DNA of 64,000 nucleotides from Vreelandella arcis (GTDB taxonomy: Bacteria > Pseudomonadota > Gammaproteobacteria > Pseudomonadales > Halomonadaceae). Numbering within the stretch: position 1 is the first letter of the stretch; each line of letters opens with the position of its first letter. A program made the position numbers and the translations under genes. Shown here piece after piece: positions 32,504-41,526 of the stretch. The notes below the pieces were generated by a model. The model was not told the DNA's origin and ran no database searches. It saw nothing but the letters and a program-made list of their open reading frames with translations. The stretch spans positions 124,001 through 188,000 of the forward strand of contig NZ_FNII01000003.1 of the NCBI RefSeq assembly GCF_900103865.1, read 5' to 3'.

Positions 32504-32773
32504 CTACTTGTCTTCATCAAAACGTGCGTCGAACAGCGCTTGAATGGCATCCAGCGCTTGTTCGGCGTCATCCCCGTCGGCTTTGATGCACAGTTCGGTG
32601 CCGCAGGGAGCTGCCAGCATGAGAAGTGCCATAATATTGGCGGCATCGGCTTCCTGGTGCTGTTTTAAGACACGCACATTAGCCTCAAACTGTTGACTAC
32701 ACTGAACGAGTTTTGTCGCGGCGCGGGCGTGAAGGCCGCGTTGGTTGGTAAGGATTAGTTTACGTTCTGGCAC
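32504..32773 (-). CDS. ptsO: NPr, HPr-like phosphocarrier of the nitrogen PTS
   Basis: Phosphotransfer protein (89 aa; E. coli NPr 90) carrying phosphate from EI-Ntr (PtsP, not in window) to EIIA-Ntr. The phosphorylated residue is His15 in Arg-Gly-Leu-His-Ala-Arg-Ala. Where carbon HPr has the regulatory Ser46 this protein has Asn (Ala-Asn-Ile-Met), so HPr-kinase-type control is unlikely. Last gene of the rpoN-hpf-ptsN-rapZ-ptsO run, 71 nt after rapZ. Confidence 0.93.
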   Translation of the reverse strand: MPERKLILTNQRGLHARAATKLVQCSQQFEANVRVLKQHQEADAANIMALLMLAAPCGTELCIKADGDDAEQALDAIQALFDARFDEDK

Positions 32774-32844
32774 CCTGTTTCCTTTTGGCTGCTAGGGGGC
32801 GTGGTTGATGGATGACGACCGTTATCATGTGGGCTACTCGGCGC

Positions 32845-33726
32845 TTATTGCGACGCATTGACCGTGTATTGTAGGCCCAACTCCCGGTGACGCAATTGGG
32901 TTTCGCCCATTTGCCGAGAGAGCCGCTGCGCCAGTTGCTCAACCATATAGACTGAGCGGTGCTGCCCACCAGTGCATCCAATGGCGACGGTCATATAGCT
33001 GCGCTGGCTGTTTTGATACGCAGGTAGCCAGCGCTCAAGCCACGCCTGAATGTCATTAGCCATGTCGTCGACAAGCGGGTAGCTGGATAAAAACGCGATG
33101 ATGTCGGCGTCGCGGCCGTTGGACGAGCGCAAAGATGGATCCCAGTAGGGATTGGGGAGGCAGCGCACGTCGAAGACAATGTCCGCATCAAGGGGGACGC
33201 CGCGTTTATAGCCGAATGATTCAAAGGTCAGTGTCAGTTGATCACGCCGCTGGTGCGCCACTTGATCGGTGATTCGCCGACGCAGGTCATGCACTGAAAG
33301 TCGTGATGTATCAATGGTTAGATCGGCCAGGTCACGAATTTCGTGTAACGTTTGCTCTTCTTTATCGATGGCTTCTTCAAGCGTGAGCGAACTGTTACGT
33401 GTTAATGGGTGGCGTCTGCGCGTGGCTGAATAGCGCTCTAGCAAAATGCGTGCATCGGTGGTCAGATAGACAATCTGGCATTCGATGCTTCGTTGCCGAA
33501 GTTCTTCGAGTAACTTAGGCAGCTTGGCCAGCGCGCCGGGCAAGTTGCGCGCGTCGATACTGACCGCCAAGTGCGTCCGCTCACTTTGATCACGTAGTTC
33601 ATCGACCAATGAATCCAATAGCATGGCCGGCAGGTTGTCGATGGCGTAATAGCCGAGATCTTCCAGCGCCTGCAAGGCAATTGATTTACCTGAGCCTGAG
33701 CGGCCACTAATAATGACGAGTTGCAT
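32845..33726 (-). CDS. rapZ: RapZ, RNase adapter / nucleotide-binding protein
   Basis: P-loop protein (293 aa; E. coli RapZ 284). In enterobacteria it binds the sRNA GlmZ and guides RNase E, so controlling glmS and amino-sugar supply. The Walker A Gly-Arg-Ser-Gly-Ser-Gly-Lys-Ser is at residues 8-15. The C-terminal RNA-binding/GlcN6P-sensing domain is present (Gly-Cys-Thr-Gly-Gly-Gln-His-Arg-Ser near residue 250). ATG at 33726 gives the standard start Met-Gln-Leu-Val-Ile-Ile-Ser-Gly; the frame from 33750 is rejected. GlmY/GlmZ were not seen here; targets in this organism are unknown. Confidence 0.95.
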   Translation of the reverse strand: MQLVIISGRSGSGKSIALQALEDLGYYAIDNLPAMLLDSLVDELRDQSERTHLAVSIDARNLPGALAKLPKLLEELRQRSIECQIVYLTTDARILLERYSATRRRHPLTRNSSLTLEEAIDKEEQTLHEIRDLADLTIDTSRLSVHDLRRRITDQVAHQRRDQLTLTFESFGYKRGVPLDADIVFDVRCLPNPYWDPSLRSSNGRDADIIAFLSSYPLVDDMANDIQAWLERWLPAYQNSQRSYMTVAIGCTGGQHRSVYMVEQLAQRLSRQMGETQLRHRELGLQYTVNASQ

Positions 33727-33822
33727 GAGAGCTCTCTTGCTTGCGGTCAATTAACGTAGGTAAATACCCGCGATAGGGGCGAGTGGCTTGCCTATCAAAA
33801 GGCGGCAGACGGCCTTGCTGTA

Positions 33823-34296
33823 TTACTGGGCGGCGGCTTGATCGCGAATTTTGGCAGAGATAAGGTCAAGCAACTCACGCTGACTTGCCGTTTTTCGTAG
33901 CTGCTGGCGCGTGTCAGCATCGTTCATTATCGAGGCAACTTGGCCTAACAAGGCGAGGTGCGTGTCGTCGGCTTCTTCAGGCACGAGTAACACAAACACC
34001 AGATCGACCGGATCGCCGTCAATGGCGTCGAAATCGACCGCTTCGTTAAGCTTTAGAAAGCCAGCGATGGGTGTCTCGCAATGCGGGCTGCGCGCGTGAG
34101 GAATTGCCACGCCATTACCAATCCCCGTACTACCTAAACGTTCACGGCCAATTAAACGGCTGAACACTTCCTGGCTGTCGAGACTTGGAATATTTTGCGC
34201 GATGAAGGTGCTGAAAAACTCCAGCACCCGTTTTTTGCTGCCCCCAGGCACGTCATATAGAACGCGCTCCGGGGGGAGGATAGTGGCCAACGTCAT
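33823..34296 (-). CDS. ptsN: PtsN, EIIA-Ntr regulator
   Basis: Terminal phosphoacceptor of the nitrogen PTS (157 aa; E. coli 163), which in its unphosphorylated form regulates potassium uptake and other proteins. The phosphorylated His67 lies in Ala-Ile-Pro-His-Ala-Arg. The PTS EIIA type-2 fold is complete. ATG at 34296 lies four nt after the hpf stop; the frame from 34311 would overlap hpf. Located between hpf and rapZ as in E. coli and Pseudomonas. Confidence 0.95.
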   Translation of the reverse strand: MTLATILPPERVLYDVPGGSKKRVLEFFSTFIAQNIPSLDSQEVFSRLIGRERLGSTGIGNGVAIPHARSPHCETPIAGFLKLNEAVDFDAIDGDPVDLVFVLLVPEEADDTHLALLGQVASIMNDADTRQQLRKTASQRELLDLISAKIRDQAAAQ

Positions 34297-34300
34297 TGAA

Positions 34301-34609
34301 TTAACGCACACCTGCGCCTTGGGCGCGGGCTTGTGCTTTTTCCTTATGCTTTACGAGTTGTCGATCAATTTTGTCCGCTAGGGCGTCAATGGCGGCGTAC
34401 ATATCGCTGTCGAGGGCTTCCGCGTGCAAGTCAGCGCCTGCAGCGTGTAACGTGCAGGCAGCCTGCTGGCGCTCTTTTTCGACTGAAAGAGTGACCTGTA
34501 CGGTCGTAATATTGTCGTAGTGGCGTTCAACGCGTTCCAGCTTCTCGTTGACATAGTCACGCAAGGCGTCAGTCAGATCTACATGATGACCAGTGATATT
34601 GACTTGCAT
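34301..34609 (-). CDS. hpf: Hibernation promoting factor (short HPF / sigma-54 modulation protein)
   Basis: Ribosome-binding protein (102 aa; E. coli HPF 95) that helps form inactive 100S dimers in stationary phase. Starts Met-Gln-Val-Asn-Ile-Thr-Gly-His-His; contains the family Tyr-Val-x-Glu-Lys-Leu-Glu-Arg segment near residue 22 and a basic C-terminal tail. It has an exceptionally clear AAGGAG site 8 nt before the ATG. Short form, so no C-terminal dimerisation domain of long HPF. Directly after rpoN (86 bp). Confidence 0.95.
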   Translation of the reverse strand: MQVNITGHHVDLTDALRDYVNEKLERVERHYDNITTVQVTLSVEKERQQAACTLHAAGADLHAEALDSDMYAAIDALADKIDRQLVKHKEKAQARAQGAGVR

Positions 34610-34642
34610 TGACGTACTCCTTATCCATCGGACTGTACTTCG

Positions 34643-34670
34643 ATTGTAACCCTTTTTGCCGTTAAGCAAA
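34643..34670 (-). promoter_or_regulatory. Possible promoter between rpoN and hpf
   Basis: On the minus strand TTTGCT and TACAAT lie 16 bp apart about 35 nt before the hpf start. The -10 matches in 5 of 6 bases, the -35 is weak. It would let hpf-ptsN-rapZ-ptsO be expressed apart from rpoN. Confidence 0.3.
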
Positions 34671-34695
34671 GCCCTTGCGATGAGTTTCCTTATAT

Positions 34696-36105
34696 CTAAC
34701 GCAAACGGCGCCGCTCGCTTGAGGAGGGAATGCCCATGCCTTCACGATATTTAGCCACCGTACGTCGCGCTACATGGATGCCTGCGTCTCCCAGAAGGGT
34801 AACCAAACGGCTATCTGACAAGGGTTTGCCGGGGGATTCTTCCTGAATTAATTTTTTCAGCCGTGCACGAATCGCAGTGCTTGAATGGCTATCACCGTCT
34901 TGTCCGCTAATTTGGCTGGAAAAGAAATATTTGAGCTCAAAAATACCCCGTGGGGTATGAATGAATTTTTGCGTAGTGACCCGGGAGATCGTCGACTCGT
35001 GCATTTCCACCGCTTCGGCAATATCAGCCAGGATCAGAGGCTTCATGGCTTCTTCCCCGTGCTCCAAAAAGCCGATTTGGCGGGTGATAATCTCTCGACC
35101 AACGCGAAGCAGTGTGTCATTGCGGCTGGACAAGCTTTTGATTAACCAGCGGGCTTCCTGTAAATGATCTTTGAGGAATTGGTTATCCTGGCTTTTGTCC
35201 GCGCGCTTGATCAGGCCGGCGTAGTCGGGCTGAATTCTAAGTTTGGGCAGCGCCTCTTGGTTAAGCTCCAAGTGCCAGCCTTCGTTATCGTGGCGGACGA
35301 CTAAGTCAGGAATAACGTAGCTGTCGTCAGTGGCGCTATAGGCGCTGCCAGGGCGGGGATCCAGGCTTCTGATCAGTTGGATGACTTCGTCTAATTGCGC
35401 TTCGTCCAAGCTTAAACGTCGCTTGAGTAGCCGCTGGTCATTTTTACCCAAGGCTTCCAGAAACTGGCGAACCAGACGGCGCGCAGGTATTAACAGTGGC
35501 GTGTCGTCGGGTAGCGCCGCGAGCTGCAGCATTAGACATTCACGGAGATCGCGGGCAAATACGCCGGTCGGCTCGAACTGTTGAAGGCGCATCAGGATGG
35601 TTTCAACTTCGCGTTGACTCAGTCCGTCCAGCCCTTGGGCGCGGAGTCCCTCGCGTATGTCATTGAGGGGCTGAGTGAGATAGCCGTTAGCGTCCAGCGC
35701 ATCAATAAGGCTCTCGGCCACCAGCTGTTCGCGGCTACTCAGGTCGGTCATGGCCAGTTGCCAGAGGAGATGACCGTGTAGGCTTTGCCCTGCCGCTTGG
35801 CGTTCGAAATCGGGGCCTTCACCGCTTGAGCTGCTGCTGCCGCCGAGGTCTTGGTAGGTATCAGACCAGTCGCTGTCTACCGATAGCTCTGTGGGAATGC
35901 TATCGGCCCATTCGGTATCTTCCGGTTCGCTAGCGGCTTGTTCGCTGAACTCATCCTCTTGATCGAGCATGGGATTGGCGTCCAGCGCCTGCTGGATTTC
36001 CTGACGTAAATCGAGTGTTGAAAGCTGCAGAAGGGCAATCGCCTGCTGCAGCTGGGGTGTCATGGTGAGCTGGGTGCCGATCCGCAACTGAAGAGAAGCT
36101 TTCAT
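34696..36105 (-). CDS. rpoN: RNA polymerase sigma-54 factor
   Basis: Alternative sigma factor (469 aa; E. coli 477) for nitrogen, motility and other enhancer-dependent promoters. Region I is Gln/Leu-rich (Leu-Thr-Met-Thr-Pro-Gln-Leu-Gln-Gln-Ala-Ile near residue 15), region II is acidic (~residues 50-100), and the C-terminal RpoN box Ala-Arg-Arg-Thr-Val-Ala-Lys-Tyr-Arg-Glu is intact about 17 residues from the end. The start chosen is Met-Lys-Ala-Ser-Leu-Gln-Leu; an ATG two codons upstream is also possible. Lies between lptB and hpf. Confidence 0.98.
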   Translation of the reverse strand: MKASLQLRIGTQLTMTPQLQQAIALLQLSTLDLRQEIQQALDANPMLDQEDEFSEQAASEPEDTEWADSIPTELSVDSDWSDTYQDLGGSSSSSGEGPDFERQAAGQSLHGHLLWQLAMTDLSSREQLVAESLIDALDANGYLTQPLNDIREGLRAQGLDGLSQREVETILMRLQQFEPTGVFARDLRECLMLQLAALPDDTPLLIPARRLVRQFLEALGKNDQRLLKRRLSLDEAQLDEVIQLIRSLDPRPGSAYSATDDSYVIPDLVVRHDNEGWHLELNQEALPKLRIQPDYAGLIKRADKSQDNQFLKDHLQEARWLIKSLSSRNDTLLRVGREIITRQIGFLEHGEEAMKPLILADIAEAVEMHESTISRVTTQKFIHTPRGIFELKYFFSSQISGQDGDSHSSTAIRARLKKLIQEESPGKPLSDSRLVTLLGDAGIHVARRTVAKYREGMGIPSSSERRRLR

Positions 36106-36215
36106 GACCATCTGAGAACCACTCGATTATCGGAAAGATTCCACCCTAGTGTGAGTTGTGTTTCGGTGCAAGTGCAATAAGCATGCCATTGGCAATAAAT
36201 ATGCCATTGCTGTCT

Positions 36216-36965
36216 TTACAGACGGAAATCAGCACCTAGGTAAACATCGCGCACCTCTTGGTTGTCAAGAATAGCGTCGGGCGAGCCGTTGGCAATAATG
36301 TTCCCGTCGCCGACAATATAGGCCTCATCGCAAATATCCAGTGTTTCGCGCACGTTGTGGTCGGTGATTAATACGCCAATGCCACGGTCTTTCAATGCGC
36401 GGATAATCGACTTGATGTCGCCGACGGAAATAGGATCGACGCCGGCGAAGGGTTCATCTAGAAGAATAAAGGCCGGTTCGGTGGCAAGTGAGCGGGCAAT
36501 CTCAACACGGCGCCGTTCGCCACCAGAAAGGCTCATGCCCATATTGTTGCGGATATGGGTAATATGGAATTCTTCCAGCAGTGTTTCCAGGCGCGATTCT
36601 CGCCCAGCACGATCTAGGTCGCTGCGGGTTTGTAAAATCGCCATGATATTGTCGGCGACGGAGAGCTTGCGGAAGATTGATGCTTCCTGGGGTAAATAGC
36701 CAATGCCGGCTTTGGCGCGCTCGTGCATGGGCGCGCGGGATAGATCGAGGGTGTCAATACCCACGCTCCCGGCATCCGCTTTGACCAGGCCTACAATCAT
36801 GTAAAACGATGTCGTTTTGCCCGCCCCATTGGGGCCGAGTAATCCCACGATGCTGCCTTGTGAAATATCCAGGTTGATGTCTTTTACAACCCGTCGCCGC
36901 TTGTAGCTTTTGGCTAGGTGACGGGCGTGTAGCGTTCGGGTCGCACTGTCGGCGGCAGCTACCAT
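36216..36965 (-). CDS. lptB: LptB, LPS export ABC ATPase
   Basis: Cytosolic ATPase that powers LPS extraction by LptFG (249 aa; E. coli 241). Walker A Gly-Pro-Asn-Gly-Ala-Gly-Lys-Thr at residues 44-51, signature [10 protein letters not shown], Walker B [12 protein letters not shown]. A GGAG ribosome site precedes the ATG. It starts 10 nt after lptA and is followed by rpoN after 110 bp. Confidence 0.97.
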   Translation of the reverse strand: MVAAADSATRTLHARHLAKSYKRRRVVKDINLDISQGSIVGLLGPNGAGKTTSFYMIVGLVKADAGSVGIDTLDLSRAPMHERAKAGIGYLPQEASIFRKLSVADNIMAILQTRSDLDRAGRESRLETLLEEFHITHIRNNMGMSLSGGERRRVEIARSLATEPAFILLDEPFAGVDPISVGDIKSIIRALKDRGIGVLITDHNVRETLDICDEAYIVGDGNIIANGSPDAILDNQEVRDVYLGADFRL

Positions 36966-36975
36966 CGGGCTCTCC

Positions 36976-37470
36976 TTATTCCTCAGGTTGCAGCGTCATA
37001 CGGATGCGTTGGGATTCTTGGTTCTCGACGTCAGAGCGGGCTTGAATAACTTCGCGGTCGATGAAGTACTCCAAGTAACCGCCGGTGAAGCGGTCACCGC
37101 GCTGGATGATTTCAGCCTGATCAATCAATTCAACCCGGCGCTCGGCAACGTGGTAAACCACCCGGCGTCCCCAGCCTTCCATCGGGGCATCTTGATCCTC
37201 GGGATGCTGTCGCAAATAAGCACGTTCACCCAGGGCAGTGGCCCGCGAAAGCTCGCCTTCGTCGTTGCGCTGGATTTGCACTTCGTCGCCTTTAATCAGC
37301 ATGTTGCCTTGACGAACTTCCACGTCGCCGGTGTAAACAGCCGTGCCAGCCCGTTGATCCAGGTCGAGTTGATCGGCGACGACCTCAACCGGTTGCTGGT
37401 GGTTATCGGCCGTGGCGTGAAGCGGCACCAAGCAGGCGGCTGCGATGGCCGTGTAGATAAGCGCTTTCAT
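36976..37470 (-). CDS. lptA: LptA, periplasmic LPS bridge protein
   Basis: OstA-like beta-jellyroll protein (164 aa; E. coli 185) that polymerises into the periplasmic bridge carrying LPS to LptD. Signal peptide residues 1-21 (ending Ala-Thr-Ala). The family segment Gly-Thr-Ala-Val-Tyr-Thr-Gly-Asp-Val-x-Val-x-Gln-Gly is at residues ~42-55. It starts three nt after lptC and shares the lptCAB order of E. coli and Pseudomonas. Confidence 0.94.
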   Translation of the reverse strand: MKALIYTAIAAACLVPLHATADNHQQPVEVVADQLDLDQRAGTAVYTGDVEVRQGNMLIKGDEVQIQRNDEGELSRATALGERAYLRQHPEDQDAPMEGWGRRVVYHVAERRVELIDQAEIIQRGDRFTGGYLEYFIDREVIQARSDVENQESQRIRMTLQPEE

Positions 37471-37473
37471 GAT

Positions 37474-38052
37474 TTATTCCTGTCCGGGTTGCGTCTCGGG
37501 AGGGTGGTAGCCTTGGACGTTTTCTTCAAGACGCACCTCGTCGTCATTGAACCATGCATCCATCCGCTGCGCGGTCATGCGCTGAGGTGGCTGTTGTAGT
37601 AGCACGTGGGTGTCGCTCCACGCATGGGCGTTCTGGCCATCATAGTGCAGCACCTCTGTATCCAGTTGCCAGCCTTCGTCAGGGGCGATTAGCTGTGCAT
37701 TTCCGGTCATTGTCAGTATCTGGGAGCGGGTGTTGAGCGTGCCGACCTCTGAGGTCGCGTTCCACACACGTCGCTCGCTGTCGTAAAGCGTGGCGTGCGG
37801 GGTTTCCGCTTGCGTGGTGGCGGACTGAGCCGTGTGGGTTAGAAGGGGCGTGGTTAGCCCCTGCTGAATATTGCCCTGTTCGTCAAACAGCGTTAGCTCG
37901 GCATTGTGGAGCACATGGCCTGGCTCTTCCGCCCGAGCTTCGGGGTCGGGGGTGACGGTTTGAGGGCCGCCAGGATCCAGCCATACCAGAGCTCCACCAA
38001 GCGTAAGGACTATTAACAAAAGCCCCAAGCGCGTGCGCAATCGCTTTAACAT
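37474..38052 (-). CDS. lptC: LptC, LPS export membrane protein
   Basis: Bitopic protein (192 aa; E. coli 191) that receives LPS from LptB2FG and hands it to LptA. One N-terminal membrane helix at ~residues 9-25; the periplasmic part has the LptC/OstA-like beta-strand pattern. Assignment rests on length, topology and its place between kdsC and lptA, since LptC sequences diverge strongly. Starts six nt after kdsC. Confidence 0.9.
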   Translation of the reverse strand: MLKRLRTRLGLLLIVLTLGGALVWLDPGGPQTVTPDPEARAEEPGHVLHNAELTLFDEQGNIQQGLTTPLLTHTAQSATTQAETPHATLYDSERRVWNATSEVGTLNTRSQILTMTGNAQLIAPDEGWQLDTEVLHYDGQNAHAWSDTHVLLQQPPQRMTAQRMDAWFNDDEVRLEENVQGYHPPETQPGQE

Positions 38053-38058
38053 GTTGTC

Positions 38059-38595
38059 CTAGCCGTGTAGGTAAGTGTCGATAACCGCGCCCCAGTGGCC
38101 TTGGGCGTCCAACAAAGTGTCACATATTTCGCGGACAGCGCCGTGCCCGCCGAGGCGTTCGGTGACCCAGTCGGCATGGGTGTGCATGTAGTCAGGCGCG
38201 TTGGGGACGGTAATGCCCACGCCCGCTCGTTTAATGCTGGCAAGGTCGGGCAGATCGTCGCCACAGTAAGCCACTTGGGGGAGGTCAAGCCCCAGTTGCT
38301 GGCAAAGCCCGCGTAAGGTAGTCAATTTATTCTCGCAGCCTTGGAAAACATGGGGAATGCCCAATGCCGCGGCGCGTTGGCTGACCATGGGCGAGTCACG
38401 GCCGGTGATCAAAGCGACTGAAATACCCGCCCGTTTAAGCAGCTTGAGGCCATGGCCGTCTTGAGTGTGAAACGCTTTAATTTCGACACCATCGGCTTGA
38501 AAATATAGCCGTCCGTCGGTGAGCACACCGTCCACATCCAGGGCAAATAAACGGACACGACGGAGTCGGTCGAGTAGGTCAGCTGAAGGGGTCAT
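38059..38595 (-). CDS. kdsC: 3-deoxy-D-manno-octulosonate 8-phosphate phosphatase
   Basis: HAD-superfamily phosphatase (178 aa; E. coli 188) that makes free KDO for lipid A-core synthesis. The nucleophile loop Leu-Asp-Val-Asp-Gly-Val-Leu-Thr-Asp-Gly is at residues ~19-28, a Thr-Gly-Arg motif follows near residue 65 and Gly-Asp-Asp-Leu-Pro-Asp (loop 4) near residue 117. It is tetrameric and capless in known relatives. Starts 20 nt after kdsD. Confidence 0.96.
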   Translation of the reverse strand: MTPSADLLDRLRRVRLFALDVDGVLTDGRLYFQADGVEIKAFHTQDGHGLKLLKRAGISVALITGRDSPMVSQRAAALGIPHVFQGCENKLTTLRGLCQQLGLDLPQVAYCGDDLPDLASIKRAGVGITVPNAPDYMHTHADWVTERLGGHGAVREICDTLLDAQGHWGAVIDTYLHG

Positions 38596-38615
38596 TGAGC
38601 CTCCGGTCGATTTAG

Positions 38616-39599
38616 TTAAATGACGCCGCTGGCGAGCAGGTCATGCATGTGTAGAGCGCCAATAGGGCGCTGCTGTTCATCAACGACGGCGAGCGCCGTT
38701 ATGCGGTTGTCTTCCATGATACGCACAGCTTCCGCCGCCAGCAGGTCGGGGGCAATACGCTTGCCCGGCCGTGTCATGACGTCATCCACTCGCACATCGC
38801 GTAAATCGAGGAAATTATCCAGCGTACGGCGTAGGTCACCATCCGTGTATACGCCGGCTAACTGGCCGTTAGGGTCTACCACGCAAGTAAAGCCCAGCCC
38901 TTGTCGGGTGATCTCAATCAGTGCATCGCGCAGCGGGCTACCCAGCGGCACTTGCGGTAGGCGTTCGCCTTGATGCATTAGGTCGCGAACGCGCAGTAAC
39001 AGTCTTCGCCCTAAACTACCGCCGGGGTGCGATAAGGCAAAATCCTCGGCGGTAAAACCGCGAGCCTCTAATAGCGCCACGGCGAGCGCATCACCTAGCG
39101 CTAACGCCGCGGTCGTCGAGCTTGTCGGGGCAAGATCTAGCGGGCAAGCCTCGCGATCGACACTGCTGTTGAGGTGGGCATCCGCGTGCTGAGCCAGGGT
39201 CGAGGAAGGGCGGCCCGTCATGCTGATGAGAGGCGTACCAAGACGCTTGAGCAGCGGCAGTAATGCGGTGACTTCGGCGGTTTCACCGGAGTTGGAGAGG
39301 GCAATGACCACGTCGCTTCGGGTAATCATACCAAGATCGCCGTGGCTGGCTTCACCGGGGTGGACGAAAAATGCCGGTGAGCCGGTGCTTGCCAAGGTCG
39401 CGGCGATTTTACCGGCGATATGACCTGACTTACCCATACCGGTAACGACCACGCGACCTTGGCAGGCCAATATGAGCTCACAGGCATGGTCAAAGTGCGC
39501 ATCGAGTTTATTGACTAGGCCTGCAATGGCGGCCTGTTCAATATTGAGTGTGCGCAAAGCGCTTTGGCGATACGGCGTAGCGTCGGTTGTTGCTGACAT
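38616..39599 (-). CDS. kdsD: Arabinose-5-phosphate isomerase
   Basis: Converts D-ribulose 5-phosphate to D-arabinose 5-phosphate, the first step to KDO. 327 aa (E. coli 328). N-terminal SIS domain with Gly-Met-Gly-Lys-Ser-Gly-His near residue 57 and Ser-Asn-Ser-Gly-Glu-Thr near residue 103, then two CBS domains. ATG at 39599 gives the family start; no strong ribosome site is seen, so the exact start is less sure. First gene of a ten-gene minus-strand run down to ptsO. Confidence 0.95.
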   Translation of the reverse strand: MSATTDATPYRQSALRTLNIEQAAIAGLVNKLDAHFDHACELILACQGRVVVTGMGKSGHIAGKIAATLASTGSPAFFVHPGEASHGDLGMITRSDVVIALSNSGETAEVTALLPLLKRLGTPLISMTGRPSSTLAQHADAHLNSSVDREACPLDLAPTSSTTAALALGDALAVALLEARGFTAEDFALSHPGGSLGRRLLLRVRDLMHQGERLPQVPLGSPLRDALIEITRQGLGFTCVVDPNGQLAGVYTDGDLRRTLDNFLDLRDVRVDDVMTRPGKRIAPDLLAAEAVRIMEDNRITALAVVDEQQRPIGALHMHDLLASGVI

Positions 39600-39746
39600 G
39601 GGCAATGGCGTGGCTCGTTTAAATGACAAACAAAGCACAAGAATAACATTGACTGAGTGGACTTTGTCCCTCGTTTTGTCGAGAGGCGAACGGATGCTCG
39701 CTTGTCGACGTCGGGTGGGGTTAGAATACGTTGTTCGATAATGGTT

Positions 39747-39775
39747 TTTACACTTCTCTTAGTCCTGTGTATGAC
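39747..39775 (+). promoter_or_regulatory. Candidate sigma-70 promoter for mlaFEDCB
   Basis: TTTACA (5 of 6 to consensus) and TATGAC (4 of 6) separated by exactly 17 bp, in the 288-bp divergent region between kdsD and mlaF. It predicts a leader of about 105 nt. Apart from this I see no other element in that region. Confidence 0.45.
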
Positions 39776-39887
39776 CAAGTGACTTTTCACAATTAGTCGC
39801 GCTTTCATTCTATGTCAGAGCAAGCGGCGTGGTGTGCCAACGCTCTGCCCAAATTAATACGCAGCTAATGCGAGAGTTGATGGTTCC

Positions 39888-40712
39888 ATGAGTAATGTCC
39901 CTTTTATTGAAGTTGAGAACCTTTATTTTTCGCGGGGTGATAACGAGATTTTTCGTGGGGTGAATATGACCATTCCCCGCGGCAAAGTCACGGCGATCAT
40001 GGGGCCAAGCGGCACAGGTAAAACCACCTTGCTAAAGCTGATTGGTGGGCAGCTGACGCCCGATAGAGGTCGCGTTTTAATCGATGGGGAAGACGTTCAT
40101 CGGTTGTCGCGTAAGGCACTATTTTCACTTCGCCAGCGAATGGGCATGCTGTTTCAAAGCGGTGCACTGTTTTCGGACTTAGATGTATACGAAAACGTTG
40201 CGTTTCCGCTGCGCGTCCACACGGATCTACCCGATGCCATGATTCGCGATTTGGTTCTGCTGAAGCTTCAGGCAGTGGGGTTGCGCGGCGCGCGGGATCT
40301 TACCCCTGCCGAGCTATCCGGAGGGATGGCCCGGCGCGTCGCGCTGGCCCGCGCCGTAGCGCTAGACCCAGAGTTGATTCTTTATGATGAGCCCTTTGTC
40401 GGGCAAGACCCGATTTCCATGGGGGTGCTCGTTCAGTTGATTAAACGACTTAACCAAGCGTTAAATCTGACATCGGTGGTGGTGTCTCACGATATCAAGG
40501 AGACATTAACCATTGCCGATTATATTTACTTTATTTCTGAAGGCCACGTGGTGGCGCATGGAACGCCCGCTGACCTTGAGGTCAATCAGGATGCTTGGGT
40601 TAAGCAATTTATACACGGTGAGCCTGATGGCCCCGTTCCTTTCCATTATCCAGCCTCCGCGTTTTACCAGGATATGCTGGGTGAGGTAGCTAACCAGGGA
40701 GAGGCGACATGA
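39888..40712 (+). CDS. mlaF: MlaF, ATPase of the phospholipid-transport ABC system
   Basis: Cytosolic ATPase (274 aa; E. coli 269) of MlaFEDB, which moves phospholipids between membranes and keeps the outer leaflet LPS-rich. Walker A Gly-Pro-Ser-Gly-Thr-Gly-Lys-Thr near residue 44, signature Leu-Ser-Gly-Gly-Met-Ala-Arg-Arg-Val, Walker B [12 protein letters not shown]. ATG at 39888; TGA overlaps mlaE by four bases (ATGA). First gene of mlaFEDCB. Confidence 0.97.
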   Translation: MSNVPFIEVENLYFSRGDNEIFRGVNMTIPRGKVTAIMGPSGTGKTTLLKLIGGQLTPDRGRVLIDGEDVHRLSRKALFSLRQRMGMLFQSGALFSDLDVYENVAFPLRVHTDLPDAMIRDLVLLKLQAVGLRGARDLTPAELSGGMARRVALARAVALDPELILYDEPFVGQDPISMGVLVQLIKRLNQALNLTSVVVSHDIKETLTIADYIYFISEGHVVAHGTPADLEVNQDAWVKQFIHGEPDGPVPFHYPASAFYQDMLGEVANQGEAT

Positions 40713-41509
40713 CGACAAAGCAGGGGCAGATCGCTTCGCGAATCACCCGGTTGGGTCGGCGTAGCTGTGATGCGGTGGAATCGCTAGGCCGTGCCGGGGT
40801 ATTCCTCGCTCAGTCCGCGGTGGGAGTGCCGTCGGCCGAGGGTGTTCGCTTATGGATACGGCAGCTGCACTTTGTTGGGGTCTTATCGCTCGCTATTGTG
40901 CTGGTATCGGGGCTGTTTATCGGCATGGTGCTGGCACTGCAGGGCTACACTATTCTGATCGATTTCGGTGCAGAGGATGCGTTGGGGCAGATGGTGGCGC
41001 TTTCGCTGTTGCGTGAGTTGTCCCCGGTGGTTGCCGCGTTACTCTTTGCTGGACGGGCGGGGTCGGCGCTGACCGCCGAGATCGGCTTGATGAAAGCCAC
41101 CGAACAGTTAACCAGCATGGAAATGATTGGTGTCGATCCACTGCGAAGAGTGGTTGCGCCGCGATTTTGGGCGGGTGTAGTGGCGCTGCCGATTCTCACC
41201 GTTGGGTTTAGCGTTGTGGGGATCTGGGGCGGCTATCTCGTCGGGGTTGAATGGCTTGGCGTATTTGAAGGTTCCTATTGGAGCAATATGCAGGCTAGCG
41301 TGGGATTTATTAACGATATTGGCAACGGCATGCTTAAAAGTATCGTGTTCGCGGTAGTGGTTACCTGGATTGCGGTTTTCCAGGGGTACGACTTGATACC
41401 CACTTCTGAAGGTATTTCCCGAGCCACGACGCGCACTGTCGTCTACTCGTCACTCGCGGTGCTGGGGCTTGATTTCATATTAACCGCCGTGATGTTCGGC
41501 GGCCTCTGA
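40709..41509 (+). CDS. mlaE: MlaE, permease of the phospholipid-transport system
   Basis: Inner-membrane permease (266 aa; E. coli 260) with five to six hydrophobic segments. The MlaE/YrbE motif region Leu-Arg-Glu-Leu-Ser-Pro-Val and Gly-Arg-x-Gly-Ser-Ala-(Leu)-Thr-Ala-Glu-Ile-Gly near residues 106-130 is the domain signature. Translationally coupled to mlaF, and 17 nt before mlaD. Confidence 0.96.
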   Translation: MTTKQGQIASRITRLGRRSCDAVESLGRAGVFLAQSAVGVPSAEGVRLWIRQLHFVGVLSLAIVLVSGLFIGMVLALQGYTILIDFGAEDALGQMVALSLLRELSPVVAALLFAGRAGSALTAEIGLMKATEQLTSMEMIGVDPLRRVVAPRFWAGVVALPILTVGFSVVGIWGGYLVGVEWLGVFEGSYWSNMQASVGFINDIGNGMLKSIVFAVVVTWIAVFQGYDLIPTSEGISRATTRTVVYSSLAVLGLDFILTAVMFGGL

Positions 41510-41526
41510 TTAGCTGGAGCAGTTTC

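Noticed and set aside
36988..37599. 203-codon plus-strand frame over lptA and lptC
   Set aside because: Lies fully opposite two recognisable genes, with no start signal or domain.
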